Source: Aliidiomarina indica (lineage in GTDB: Bacteria > Pseudomonadota > Gammaproteobacteria > Enterobacterales > Alteromonadaceae). Taken from it: a DNA stretch of 64,000 nucleotides. Positions within the stretch are counted from its first letter, which is position 1. Every line of letters begins with the position of its first letter. Positions 17,816-26,078 of the stretch are shown here, in pieces. Location of the stretch: contig NZ_JACAVQ010000003.1 in assembly GCF_015354615.1 (NCBI RefSeq), positions 1 to 64,000 of the forward strand, given 5' to 3'. The notes under the pieces were generated by a model. That model did no database searches and had not been told where the DNA came from. It saw only the letters and a list, made by a program, of their open reading frames with translations. The position numbers were made by a program, and so were the translations under genes.

Positions 17816-18158
17816 ATAACATGAAGTCAGAAAATAGGAGCGAGAAAGCCGAGCACCATAGGCCATCGCCTTCGAGTCTTTTTGGCTAATATGCTTTGTC
17901 AGCTCTGTGGTGACCGAGCTAGGGGATATGTTAACCGCACGGATTTCCCCGTTCGATTTCCTGCTGATTCAAAAGATCGGTATGGACTGAACTTTCTCAG
18001 ACACCTTATTATATAGCCCCACCTAAACTCAATGCGCAACCTCCCCAACCAGTAGTTTGATTCCGTTTTATACGAGAAACACAGCCGAATAAGGTAGATT
18101 GTTACTGTTTTGCGGTCTATATTAGTACAATAACAGCATTAAACTACCGAGCGCCACT
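17816..18158. other. Intergenic region between the divergent permease group and hipA
   Basis: About 340 bases separate two divergent groups. The stretch 17821-18010 is partly open in several frames but yields nothing I recognise. A candidate hipA promoter near the right end is TTACTG (from about 18101), 18 bases, TACAAT, overlapping an imperfect inverted repeat that runs from GGTAG to CTACC (about 18092-18149). This is where HipB could bind, by analogy with hipBA operators. Confidence 0.4.
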
Positions 18159-19490
18159 ATGAAAACCGTAACTCTACAACTCTTTAATCGAGGCAAATGG
18201 TGGGATGCCGCAGAACTTGACTTTGGCGGCGATAAAATGAATAGCCACGTTACCTTATCCTACCTACCCAACTACATTAGGCATGTGCTGAGCTACGCAA
18301 GAAAGGATTGCTGGGCGTGCAGTGTAAATGCGCCCGTGACTATCGTTCCAATTGATTATCCAAGCTGGCCTGCGCTGCTAGACGATTTACTACCCGCGGG
18401 TGAATCGCGCACATGGTGGCTCAATTACCTCAACGTCAGCAGAAGTAGCGAATTTGAGCAAAACTATGCACTTCTTACGAAAGCATGCATGGCGCCTATT
18501 GGGAACTTGCGAATTAAGGAAGCCGCCGAGCAAATCGATTACGATACCGCGCGACGTTTTCCCATCGATTCCGTAATCCAGTTGCAGCACGATTTCTTAG
18601 AGTACGCGAACGAGCAAGGTGCTGCAGTAGGTGGTGCAACCGGTGCTGGCGGCGTTGCTCCGAAGTTGCTTCTGATGGTTGACGATAACCAAGTGTTCAT
18701 TGACGGCGATTTTGCTGGGAATCCCCTCTCTGCTACGCCATATCTCACAAAGTTTGCCAGAAACACACGTTCACCGCGCGACAACAATGTTCTGCGAGCT
18801 GAAGGCGTGTTTTATCAGGCACTGGCGAAAATACTCGCAGATACGGATGTTGAAACTATTGACGTAACGCGCATGATGATGCGTGAACACAAAGGTCAGG
18901 TTAGCCTATGGTTACCTCGTTTTGACACTACTGTAGAAAGCTCCGTAGCCACCCGCATTGGTTTAGAGAGTGTTTACTCAATTATAAATGCAGCGCCCGG
19001 AAGCTACCAAGATCACTTGATTGTAATGGAAACCGTGTGGCAGAAGATAAAAAGCACCACGAAGATGTCCAGCTTCGAATTCGCAACACAATATCTAGCA
19101 CGCGATTTACTAAACCTAATTTTTGGTAACTCCGATAACCATGGCCGTAATATGTCGTTCTTAAAGCTCGAAGATGATATTCGATTCGCTCCTATTTATG
19201 ACTTTGCGCCAATGAAAGCAGACCCAGAAATGATTACCCGTTTGTTCAAGTGGGGCGAAAACTGTGAGCGTAGCGGCACGGTAAGATTCGACCAAGTCGT
19301 CGAGAAACTAGAGGGCTTTGGTGAGCCTCAAGCGCTATTGGCCTACTTGCAAAACCTGGCAAAGCCTCTCATTGAGCTACCTAGCTTACTGAAAAAACTC
19401 AATTGCCCAGATGAGGTACTTAACTTCCCTGCCATTGGGTTTCGCCATGTACAACAAAAACTCATGAACTACGGGGTATACAATGCTTAA
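18159..19490 (+). CDS. hipA: HipA-family toxin (Ser/Thr kinase)
   Basis: 443 residues. In characterised HipA proteins the kinase phosphorylates glutamyl-tRNA synthetase or a related target and causes growth arrest; the target here is unknown. The N-terminal part has the HipA couple pattern (LLPAGESRTWWLNYL, then APIGNLRI near residue 110). The kinase core shows GNSDNHGRNMSFL near residue 326 (catalytic D-x-H-x-x-N) and PIYDFAPM near 345 (metal-binding Asp). The last bases overlap the start of the HTH gene by 8, so translation is coupled. The order is toxin first, opposite to E. coli hipBA. ATG 18159 has only a weak ribosome site. Confidence 0.9.
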   Translation: MKTVTLQLFNRGKWWDAAELDFGGDKMNSHVTLSYLPNYIRHVLSYARKDCWACSVNAPVTIVPIDYPSWPALLDDLLPAGESRTWWLNYLNVSRSSEFEQNYALLTKACMAPIGNLRIKEAAEQIDYDTARRFPIDSVIQLQHDFLEYANEQGAAVGGATGAGGVAPKLLLMVDDNQVFIDGDFAGNPLSATPYLTKFARNTRSPRDNNVLRAEGVFYQALAKILADTDVETIDVTRMMMREHKGQVSLWLPRFDTTVESSVATRIGLESVYSIINAAPGSYQDHLIVMETVWQKIKSTTKMSSFEFATQYLARDLLNLIFGNSDNHGRNMSFLKLEDDIRFAPIYDFAPMKADPEMITRLFKWGENCERSGTVRFDQVVEKLEGFGEPQALLAYLQNLAKPLIELPSLLKKLNCPDEVLNFPAIGFRHVQQKLMNYGVYNA

Positions 19491-19761
19491 CCTATCAGCT
19501 GATGAACGCAAAGCGCTCATAGCGCAAATCGATGAAGCCTTAGCTTCCAACACCATATCGATTGGTGAGGCAATAAAGAAAATCAGAACCGAGCTCTATG
19601 GTATGAATCAAAATGATTATGCCAAATTTATCAATGTCTCCGACAAAACCTTACGCGATGTTGAAAAAGGGAATACCGATGCGCGGCTATCAATTGTTAA
19701 CAAATTACTTGCGCCGGGAAGTTTTCAAGTGAGCGCTCGAGCGGTGAAAAGGGTGATTTAA
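19483..19761 (+). CDS. hipB: XRE-family HTH antitoxin, HipB-like
   Basis: 92 residues. A helix-turn-helix of XRE type spans about residues 38-70: MNQNDYAKFINVSDKTLRDV followed by EKGNTDARLS. Expected to bind and neutralise the HipA kinase and to repress the operon. ATG 19483 overlaps the toxin stop by 8 bases. An 18-bp perfect palindrome begins on the base after its stop codon. Assignment as antitoxin rests on domain plus position. Confidence 0.88.
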   Translation: MLNLSADERKALIAQIDEALASNTISIGEAIKKIRTELYGMNQNDYAKFINVSDKTLRDVEKGNTDARLSIVNKLLAPGSFQVSARAVKRVI

Positions 19762-19779
19762 TGTCGAAATATTTCGACA
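19762..19779. promoter_or_regulatory. Perfect 18-bp palindrome after hipB
   Basis: TGTCGAAAT/ATTTCGACA with no spacer, starting right after the hipB TAA. A degenerate relative, CGAAAATATTTTTGTCG, follows some 30 bases on. The lack of loop and T-tract argues against a terminator; a protein-binding site is more likely. Confidence 0.45.
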
Positions 19780-19978
19780 CAGAAAGTCAGCTTTTTTGTT
19801 CACCGAAAATATTTTTGTCGTGGCTAAAGATCAAAAAACTGGCTTTAAAAAATCTCGCATGTGCCACTGTCTTGCAACGAGTGATCTACATCGGGGTGAA
19901 ATACCAGTAAAAACCTTTTCGAAACCCCGCTTAATCTACTGTTTTTAATGAATATACCGATTAGTCCCTACTATTCCA

Positions 19979-20002
19979 CTGCCCTACGGAGGCAGAGGTC
20001 AG
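19979..20002. repeat. Copy of tRNA-Arg anticodon-arm region (24 bp, one mismatch)
   Basis: Bases 19979-20002 equal tRNA bases 13056-13079 except that the first anticodon base C is A. The anticodon stem, loop and variable region are kept, but the T arm and acceptor are missing. Its TCA (19999-20001) is the stop codon of the minus-strand serine hydrolase. It looks like a tRNA-derived insertion scar 6.9 kb from the tRNA. Confidence 0.8.
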
Positions 20003-21060
20003 TCTTTTAATGCACCAAATATTCGGCCGATGATCTCGTACAAGTTTTGTTGATTAAAGTCATAATCTGTTTCTGTTTGCACTCGGTGAACAAATACTAG
20101 GTTAGATGCTGGATAAACGCCCAGCATATGTATACCCACTCCCGTATGATAGAAGGAGCGACTTGGCCGACTTTCATTTGCGTTGATAACATTCCAAAGC
20201 ATACCGTAGCCGAAATCCATGTAGGTGTTGGTAACCGAGTACGATGTAGTGCTGTCATCCACCCAATTTCTGGATATGATTGATTCGCCATCCCAGGTGC
20301 CGCCGTTCAGATATAGCTGACCGTAAAGCGCCATATCATAAGCTGACATTCTGAAGTGATAAGCAGGGTAGCGGGACCTTTCTGGTTCATATTGGTAAAA
20401 ACCGTCCAACTCCTCTACGGCTTCAAAGTTTTCGAGATCAGTAACAGTGGAAAAGCGTCCCTCAAACTCTTCCATACCTATTGGGGTGGCTATTTCGCGT
20501 TCGAACGCTGTATAAATACTCTCTCCCGATAACCTTTCAAAGATTGCGCCGGCAACGTTGAAATCCCAATTATTGTAAACATAATGACTGCCCGGTTGAT
20601 GTTGACCCCGTTCAGGCATCTGCTCCAACATGCCTTGTGACGTCGCTGCAGCGGGAAGGTATACACCCGACCTGGACTGTAATACTTGACGAACTGTCGC
20701 CGTCTTTTCCAGATCGGTGAGCGGCTCTATATCGTCGATCTCCAATTCGCCCAAGGTCCAGTCCAAATCAATGAGACCACGGTCGACATAGATACCAAAC
20801 AGAGAGTTCAACATTGCTTTTCGGATTGAGTGGATGGTGTGTTTTTGATGAATGTCACCAAACTCAAACACGACCTCGCCGTTACTCATCAGCACCATAG
20901 ACGACGTATTTGTAGTTTCCAGAAACTCATTAAGTTCGTCGAGTTTTTGCGCTTCAAACTGCGCAATGGGTCGTTCTCCTATGCTTTCATTGGCAGCAAA
21001 GGCGTATCCGCTAGTTACAATAACAAGAACGAAAAACAGACTTATTCTACGTTTCATCAA
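19999..21060 (-). CDS. Serine hydrolase of the beta-lactamase/class C PBP-like family
   Basis: 353 residues with a signal peptide (MKRRISLFFVLV to YAFA), so exported. Family traits: the nucleophile motif S-x-x-K in HSIRKAMLNSL (near residue 80), a Tyr-Asn motif in HYVYNNWDFN (near 164), and a late His-Thr-Gly in FYHTGVGIH (near 304), the place of the usual KTG/HxG. Family members include esterases, peptidases and beta-lactamases; the substrate cannot be told. The stop codon sits in the tRNA-derived repeat at 19979-20002, so its C-terminus abuts the putative insertion scar. Transcribed in the same direction as the TonB receptor upstream, 179 bases away. Confidence 0.85.
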   Translation of the reverse strand: MMKRRISLFFVLVIVTSGYAFAANESIGERPIAQFEAQKLDELNEFLETTNTSSMVLMSNGEVVFEFGDIHQKHTIHSIRKAMLNSLFGIYVDRGLIDLDWTLGELEIDDIEPLTDLEKTATVRQVLQSRSGVYLPAAATSQGMLEQMPERGQHQPGSHYVYNNWDFNVAGAIFERLSGESIYTAFEREIATPIGMEEFEGRFSTVTDLENFEAVEELDGFYQYEPERSRYPAYHFRMSAYDMALYGQLYLNGGTWDGESIISRNWVDDSTTSYSVTNTYMDFGYGMLWNVINANESRPSRSFYHTGVGIHMLGVYPASNLVFVHRVQTETDYDFNQQNLYEIIGRIFGALKD

Positions 21061-21239
21061 CTCTCTCTTTATATACCATTATTTATGGCTTCAATGTGTC
21101 TAACAAATTAGTGGCAATTCATATCGATAGTGTACGTTTACCCAACGCATACCGTACGTGACGCGATTTTAAATAGCTCAAAAACTGATCAAGTTTTGGT
21201 CTTCTCTAATATTTCCAATTGTTGTCCAAAAGCAGAGGG

Positions 21240-23294
21240 TCAAAACGTTCCTTGGATCGACACTGTGACTATCGGTCCAATACGACGGTCACGCTCTTCA
21301 ACAAAAGCAATGGAATCGGTGCGGCGGCCTTCATAAACTGTGCGATCCCACATACTACGCGCCCCAAGCAAATTGCCGAGTGTCGCCCGCACCGTGTGTC
21401 CAAACACACTGCGGTGCTCTAGATAGGCACTCGCCCATACCGGTCCCTCCCAGAATCGCCCTTGCTCCGTTAATCGTACGTTTCTCGCTTCATACACGTA
21501 GGATGCATTCATCCCCCACCCCCAATCACTCCCTGGGGGGTCACTTCTGAGCACGATGCTGGCTAGATTTTCTAGGCTACGACTGATGGATCGTGTTTCA
21601 CCGGTTAAGGGATCCTCCACCCGGCTGTCCTGCCAAATGAACCGAGTATCGACCCGGCCGCCTTCCCAACCCAGTGCCGCTAAATCAAATGTGTTCTTCC
21701 ATTCCACACCATAGCGCCACGCGTGATCGAGATTACCCGGCGATTCACCATCGTCACCAATGGGAATGATATCGACGATGTCATCAATGCGGTGTACGTA
21801 AGCTCTCAGCGTCGTGTTCCCCATCTCGCCAATGTTCGTCGAAAGTTCACTTTCTAACTCCCATAACTGTGGCGGTCGCAAGTTTGGATTCGCAGAATTT
21901 CTGACATCGTCGTTGAGGTTCACACTTGATAGAAAATCATTAAAATTGAGCTGCCCGACACGACGTTGTAACCGAATATTGGCGTCGGTACCAGAGGATA
22001 GTTGCCAGGCAAGGCTGACTGAGCCTTTAGGGCGTCGGAAATGGCGCGTCATACCATCAGCACCCACCTGCTCCAAGCGGGAATACTCACCTCCTGCATT
22101 CACTTGTAGAGTTAAATTATCTCGAAGCTGACGATTGTAGCCGGCCATAACCTCCATGCGTTTTTCTTCTACAACTGCCGTGGCACCCGGCAATTGTACT
22201 GGCTGGAATTGGCCGTCTTGTAATTGGAATAAACTGGCGGTGCTATCAAGTTGATTGAATGCCGCTTCTGATGAGAACTGCCACTCACCACCCTCTTGAA
22301 CAAGTCGATATTCTGCCCTCACGATGTGCTCGCTTTCCTCACTCGTTCGATCAAATCGACTGCCTGAATCAGGGCGATCATCAGCGTAATACATATAAAG
22401 CTCATTTGAAGAATCAACGTGCATGGCACGCGTGAGACCGATGAGTTTCAGTCGACCTGGCCCCCACGAGAACTCATAGTCAGCGCCTAGCTCGTAGTTA
22501 TAGCCATCGGCATCACCCCGCAACTCGCGTTGACGATCCACCATGTCCGGACCACTTCTCGTTCCATTCTCCGCAAAATACTCAAAAATCTGACGATAAA
22601 GGACATTAATATTAGCGACCGAGTCGCCAAGATCATTGATGACAAAACGGCCACTCAGGCGAGGTTGATTAAACCGTGATTTCCACTGATCTTCACGATA
22701 TTCAATCACATCACCTTGGGCATTCCTTATCACAGTAGGGCCGTCGGCCCCACCGTGACCGGAACGGTTATCTAAGCCTAGGGAATACTCAACACGTCCT
22801 GTATGACCTCCCGCTGAGACTTCAAAGTTGGAAAGACGAGGGTCCGTATTGTAAGGACGAAATTCAGGACGCCATACGTAAGCACCATTAATGCGCTCGG
22901 CTTTAACAATCACGTTAGCCACTTGTCCGGACAAACCGGACACATCGAGTGTTGAGCCATCAACAATTTCAATACGCACTACATTTTTGGTAGGAATACG
23001 GCCAAGCTCTCCGATAACGTCATTACTCTTTCCCGACATCCGTTGCCCATTGATCAACACGTTACCCGTTGCCTGCCCTAAGCCACGCTCTTGAATTTGT
23101 TCACGTATCACAAAGCCGGGCACCTGCTGAAGCATTTCTAATGCATTTCGAGGCGCATACCGCTCAAAGTCTGCGGCTTCATAAATACGGCGCCCCTCAC
23201 TAAGTTGCAGATCAGTGTCACCTGCAATCGCAGGAGCCGACAAGAAAGATAAAGCCAAAGCGAAACCTAAGGTTGGAAACGGTTTTAAGTTCAT
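21240..23294 (-). CDS. TonB-dependent outer-membrane receptor
   Basis: About 684 residues from ATG 23294, preferred because AAGAG lies 7 bases before it; ATG 23309 is also possible. A signal peptide ends near SAPAIAG. The plug domain follows, with ALEMLQQVPGFVI and VLINGQRMSG and the later IPTKNVVRIEIVDG. The rest is a long series of beta-strand segments ending in VSIQGTF with a terminal Phe, the usual barrel-assembly signal. Such receptors take up siderophores, glycans or other large ligands using TonB; no ligand-specific feature was seen and no obvious TonB box was found. An inverted repeat lies just upstream. Confidence 0.88.
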   Translation of the reverse strand: MNLKPFPTLGFALALSFLSAPAIAGDTDLQLSEGRRIYEAADFERYAPRNALEMLQQVPGFVIREQIQERGLGQATGNVLINGQRMSGKSNDVIGELGRIPTKNVVRIEIVDGSTLDVSGLSGQVANVIVKAERINGAYVWRPEFRPYNTDPRLSNFEVSAGGHTGRVEYSLGLDNRSGHGGADGPTVIRNAQGDVIEYREDQWKSRFNQPRLSGRFVINDLGDSVANINVLYRQIFEYFAENGTRSGPDMVDRQRELRGDADGYNYELGADYEFSWGPGRLKLIGLTRAMHVDSSNELYMYYADDRPDSGSRFDRTSEESEHIVRAEYRLVQEGGEWQFSSEAAFNQLDSTASLFQLQDGQFQPVQLPGATAVVEEKRMEVMAGYNRQLRDNLTLQVNAGGEYSRLEQVGADGMTRHFRRPKGSVSLAWQLSSGTDANIRLQRRVGQLNFNDFLSSVNLNDDVRNSANPNLRPPQLWELESELSTNIGEMGNTTLRAYVHRIDDIVDIIPIGDDGESPGNLDHAWRYGVEWKNTFDLAALGWEGGRVDTRFIWQDSRVEDPLTGETRSISRSLENLASIVLRSDPPGSDWGWGMNASYVYEARNVRLTEQGRFWEGPVWASAYLEHRSVFGHTVRATLGNLLGARSMWDRTVYEGRRTDSIAFVEERDRRIGPIVTVSIQGTF

Positions 23295-23321
23295 AAAAAG
23301 ACTCTTCATAGTTTTTATCAA

Positions 23322-23346
23322 TTTGTACGAATGCCTTCCGTACAAA
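23322..23346. promoter_or_regulatory. Inverted repeat upstream of the TonB receptor gene
   Basis: TTTGTACG, 9 bases, CGTACAAA: perfect 8-bp arms. The centre lies about 40 bases before ATG 23294, a position suited to a repressor or activator operator. The cognate regulator is unknown. Confidence 0.45.
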
Positions 23347-23456
23347 ACTCAGCTGTCAGTAATTAATGTTGGTATTAATATTCTATGAAGCAATTAACGT
23401 GCCAACAAAAAACACATTAAAAATCAACCGGATAAAAAACTAGAGGGAGAGTGAAA

Positions 23457-23519
23457 ATGATAGAACTCACAAGTATCTCGTGCTTTTTACTACTTTTTGG
23501 CGCTGGAGTGCTTAATTGA
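23457..23519 (+). CDS. Possible 20-residue hydrophobic peptide
   Basis: ATG 23457 follows GAGGGAGAG at good spacing and opens 20 codons (MIELTSISCFLLLFGAGVLN) before TGA. It could be a leader, a signal-peptide stub of a decayed gene (a fimbrial fragment follows), or chance. No family recognised. Confidence 0.25.
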   Translation: MIELTSISCFLLLFGAGVLN

Positions 23520-23640
23520 CTTGAGAAGCTCCGCTGTCCACTTCCCCTAGACTCACGACTGTCTAGTGAAAGCTGGGAAGTCCAAATCAGGTTTTCTCGG
23601 CCACGTGAAAGTTCTTTTTGTAACTTACGGTACAACTTGA

Positions 23641-23940
23641 GGCCAATTTACGGTGTTGTTGCCAACAGTAAATACCTCCGATCTTTCTACTGCGGGAAGC
23701 ACCGCAGGTGAAACCACGTTTACCCTAGCGTTATCTGGCTGTTCTGGAACCGCAACCACAACTCAAACCAACTTTGTTGGTAATAATGTTGATGCGAACG
23801 GTAATTTAGCCAATATCGTTGCTGACGGCTACGCAACTAATGTTGCACTTCAGCTGTTAGACGCGCCCGGTGGCGCGGCTATTGACCTCAATTCTACAAT
23901 CAACACGCGAACGGTTATTAATCAGATAATGATAATCTGA
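23641..23940 (+). pseudogene. Fragment of a type 1 fimbrial major subunit
   Basis: The frame reads QFTVLLPTVNTSDLSTAGST and continues with FTLALSGCSG, VDANGNLAN and YATNVALQLLDAPGGAAIDL, the central part of FimA-type pilins including the second Cys and the strand before the C-terminal beta-zipper. An in-frame stop directly precedes it, there is no signal peptide or donor strand, and the end (STINTRTVINQIMII) departs from the family. No chaperone or usher gene lies nearby. I call it a decayed remnant, about half of the usual 170-180 residues. Confidence 0.7.
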
Positions 23941-24186
23941 AGGTCGATTTGACTCCAATCCAGCACTTGCAACTCTCCCTGCTATTTATTCAAGCTCTGT
24001 GCGCTTGTAAAGAAAAGATTTAGTTCGCTCTATTGCCTAGTAACAAAAGGATTACGCAACTAGAGTTAACCTACTGGCCCGGCGGTTGCGTTAACGACGG
24101 AGGGGTGAATTGTTGCAAAACAATATGTCACCCGTGCCGCGCTCACGACTATTCTAGTTAGGGCGTAAACGCGCTCCGGAGGGGCT

Positions 24187-25407
24187 ATGGATCTAAAGAG
24201 TGGATATCCGTTTTGGGCCATCAAAAATGGTCTCATATCGAACTTTCCTCCGGTAACATCGGATATAGAATGTGATGTTGTCGTTATCGGCGGCGGTATA
24301 ACTGGCGCGCTCATTGCCGATGAACTGACCACTAGCGGCTTTGCCACAACGGTCGTGGAGCAGCGCGATATAGGTTGGGGGAGTACATCTGCGAGCACTG
24401 CGTTGCTTCAGTATGAAATCGACACGCATTTGCTCGATCTGGTGAAGTGGTATGGTGAAAAGGATGGCGTAATGGCGTACCAAGGTTGTGCCGATGCGAT
24501 TGATTCGCTCGCTGAACTTGCGTCGGAAGTGGGGGATGTAGACTTCGCTCGGCAGCAAAGCCTTTATTTCGCCAGCCGACCAGAAGACACCAACACGCTT
24601 CATGACGAATTTAAATTGCGGCGTAAACATGGTTTTAAGGCTGACTGGCTCGCAGCGAATGTCGTTCAGGAGCGCTATGGCCTGCTTTCATCAGGCGCCA
24701 TTTTAACCCATCACGCAGCACGCATTGACCCCTACCGAATGACCTATCGTTTGTTGGAGCGACTCGTGGTTCGCGGTGGTCAGGTATTTGACCGCACCAC
24801 CATTGCAACCATTACACCGAAGGCTAAGGGCGTAATTTTGCGCACCACTGATGGCGCTCAACTTCGCTGTCAGTATGTGGTTATGGCGGCGGGCTATGCC
24901 TCGCAAAGGTGGTTAAAGCAGAAAGTGGCGAAAAATCTAAGTACCTACGCATTTATTACTGATCCTATGGATAAAGACGCTCTCGGAGCACTGGCCACCA
25001 CCATGATGTGGGAATCTGCGCGCCCCTATTTGTATTTCCGTTGCACAGGTGAAGGCCGTTTGTTGGTGGGTGGTGAGGACGACGACGTGGATATTCCAGC
25101 ACGACGCGATGCCCGAGTGCGGGAAAAATGCCATAAACTCATTCATCGTATTTCAGAAATTTTTCCGAAATTTGACCTCATTCCCACGTTTTCATGGGCC
25201 GGCACCTTCGCTGAAACAGATGATGGTTTGCCATTTTTAGGTCCACACAGAGAATATGGCTCACGCGTGTTATTCGCCATGGCATACGGAGGCAATGGCA
25301 TCACTTATAGCATGATTGGGGCCAAGCTGATTCGCGACGAAATTGAAGGAAGATCGCATCAATTAGCCAAGTTGTTTTCATTTGACCGCCTAGACCGTAT
25401 AAACTAG
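24187..25407 (+). CDS. FAD-dependent oxidoreductase, DAO family
   Basis: 406 residues. The dinucleotide-binding motif VVVIGGGITGALIADEL starts near residue 30 and is followed by VVEQRDIGWGSTSAS. The C-terminal half has the DAO-family substrate-domain end, TDDGLPFLGPH and YGGNGITYSMIGA, which contacts FAD. Family members oxidise amino acids, glycerol-3-phosphate or related compounds; the substrate is unknown. There is no signal peptide, so it is cytoplasmic. ATG 24187 follows GGAGGGG. It is followed 82 bases later by a DUF2058 gene in the same direction. Confidence 0.88.
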   Translation: MDLKSGYPFWAIKNGLISNFPPVTSDIECDVVVIGGGITGALIADELTTSGFATTVVEQRDIGWGSTSASTALLQYEIDTHLLDLVKWYGEKDGVMAYQGCADAIDSLAELASEVGDVDFARQQSLYFASRPEDTNTLHDEFKLRRKHGFKADWLAANVVQERYGLLSSGAILTHHAARIDPYRMTYRLLERLVVRGGQVFDRTTIATITPKAKGVILRTTDGAQLRCQYVVMAAGYASQRWLKQKVAKNLSTYAFITDPMDKDALGALATTMMWESARPYLYFRCTGEGRLLVGGEDDDVDIPARRDARVREKCHKLIHRISEIFPKFDLIPTFSWAGTFAETDDGLPFLGPHREYGSRVLFAMAYGGNGITYSMIGAKLIRDEIEGRSHQLAKLFSFDRLDRIN

Positions 25408-25489
25408 TGATATTGTGTTGCCATCATTGCCAGTTCAGGGCGCCAGCGCAACTACCAGCAAGAGACGATAAGAGGCTAGATATTCGATT

Positions 25490-26032
25490 ATGAAGAATGC
25501 ATTACAGGAGCAGCTGCTCAAGGCCGGGCTGGCCGATGCAAAGAAATTAAAGTCGCTGAATAAAGAAAAGCATCAGCAAAAGAAGAAAGCGGGGAAAAAG
25601 CATCAGGTGGTGAATGAGGCGACGCTGCTCGTTGAACAGCAACGCAAAGAAAAAGTTGCCCGAGATCAGGAGCTGAATCGTCAGCGCCAGGCCGAACTCG
25701 AAGAAAAAGCCGTTGCCAGTCAAGTCCGGCAACTTATCGAGGTCAATCGCGTTAAGCATCAGGGCGATGTTGCGTTTAATTTTGCTGATGGCTCTTTAGT
25801 GAAACGTCTACATGTGAGCCAGAAACTTCACAACGAACTAAGCCGCGGCCAATTAGCCATTGCCCGAGATGGCCAAGGCTATGCTTTAATTCCAGCTGCG
25901 GTTGCTGAGAAGATTCAGCAACGCATACCGGATACTATCGTCTTATTAAATTCCCGAGATACGCCCGATAACAAACCTGACGAAGACGACCCATACGCCG
26001 ATTATCAAATTCCAGACGATTTAATCTGGTAG
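25490..26032 (+). CDS. DUF2058 family protein (YaiL-like)
   Basis: 180 residues. The start, LQEQLLKAGLADAKKLKSLN followed by Lys/Gln-rich sequence, is the DUF2058 hallmark, and the second half has VKRLHVSQKLHNELSRGQLA and the usual acidic tail (DEDDPYADYQIPDDLIW). The basic, coiled first 75 residues suggest nucleic-acid or ribosome contact; annotations of relatives mention nucleoprotein association, but the function is not established. Cytoplasmic. Confidence 0.9.
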   Translation: MKNALQEQLLKAGLADAKKLKSLNKEKHQQKKKAGKKHQVVNEATLLVEQQRKEKVARDQELNRQRQAELEEKAVASQVRQLIEVNRVKHQGDVAFNFADGSLVKRLHVSQKLHNELSRGQLAIARDGQGYALIPAAVAEKIQQRIPDTIVLLNSRDTPDNKPDEDDPYADYQIPDDLIW

Positions 26033-26078
26033 CCCTGGCGACGTATTAAAAATCTGACTCGTTCTTGGCATCTGGTCT

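Noticed and set aside
17821-18010. Possible insertion-sequence end (TGGACTGAACTTTCTCAGACAC near 17983) or short gene
   Set aside because: Only a loose likeness to IS3-type ends, with no partner repeat or transposase remnant; the open stretch matches no family I know.
21130-21165. Second GTACG/CGTAC pair upstream of the serine hydrolase as the same operator as at 23322
   Set aside because: The spacing (16 versus 9 bases) and flanks differ, so the likeness is probably chance.
23417-23635. 72-codon minus-strand frame in the gap upstream of the receptor
   Set aside because: Ser/Lys/Arg-rich composition without family resemblance, no ribosome site, and overlap with the hydrophobic short frame.
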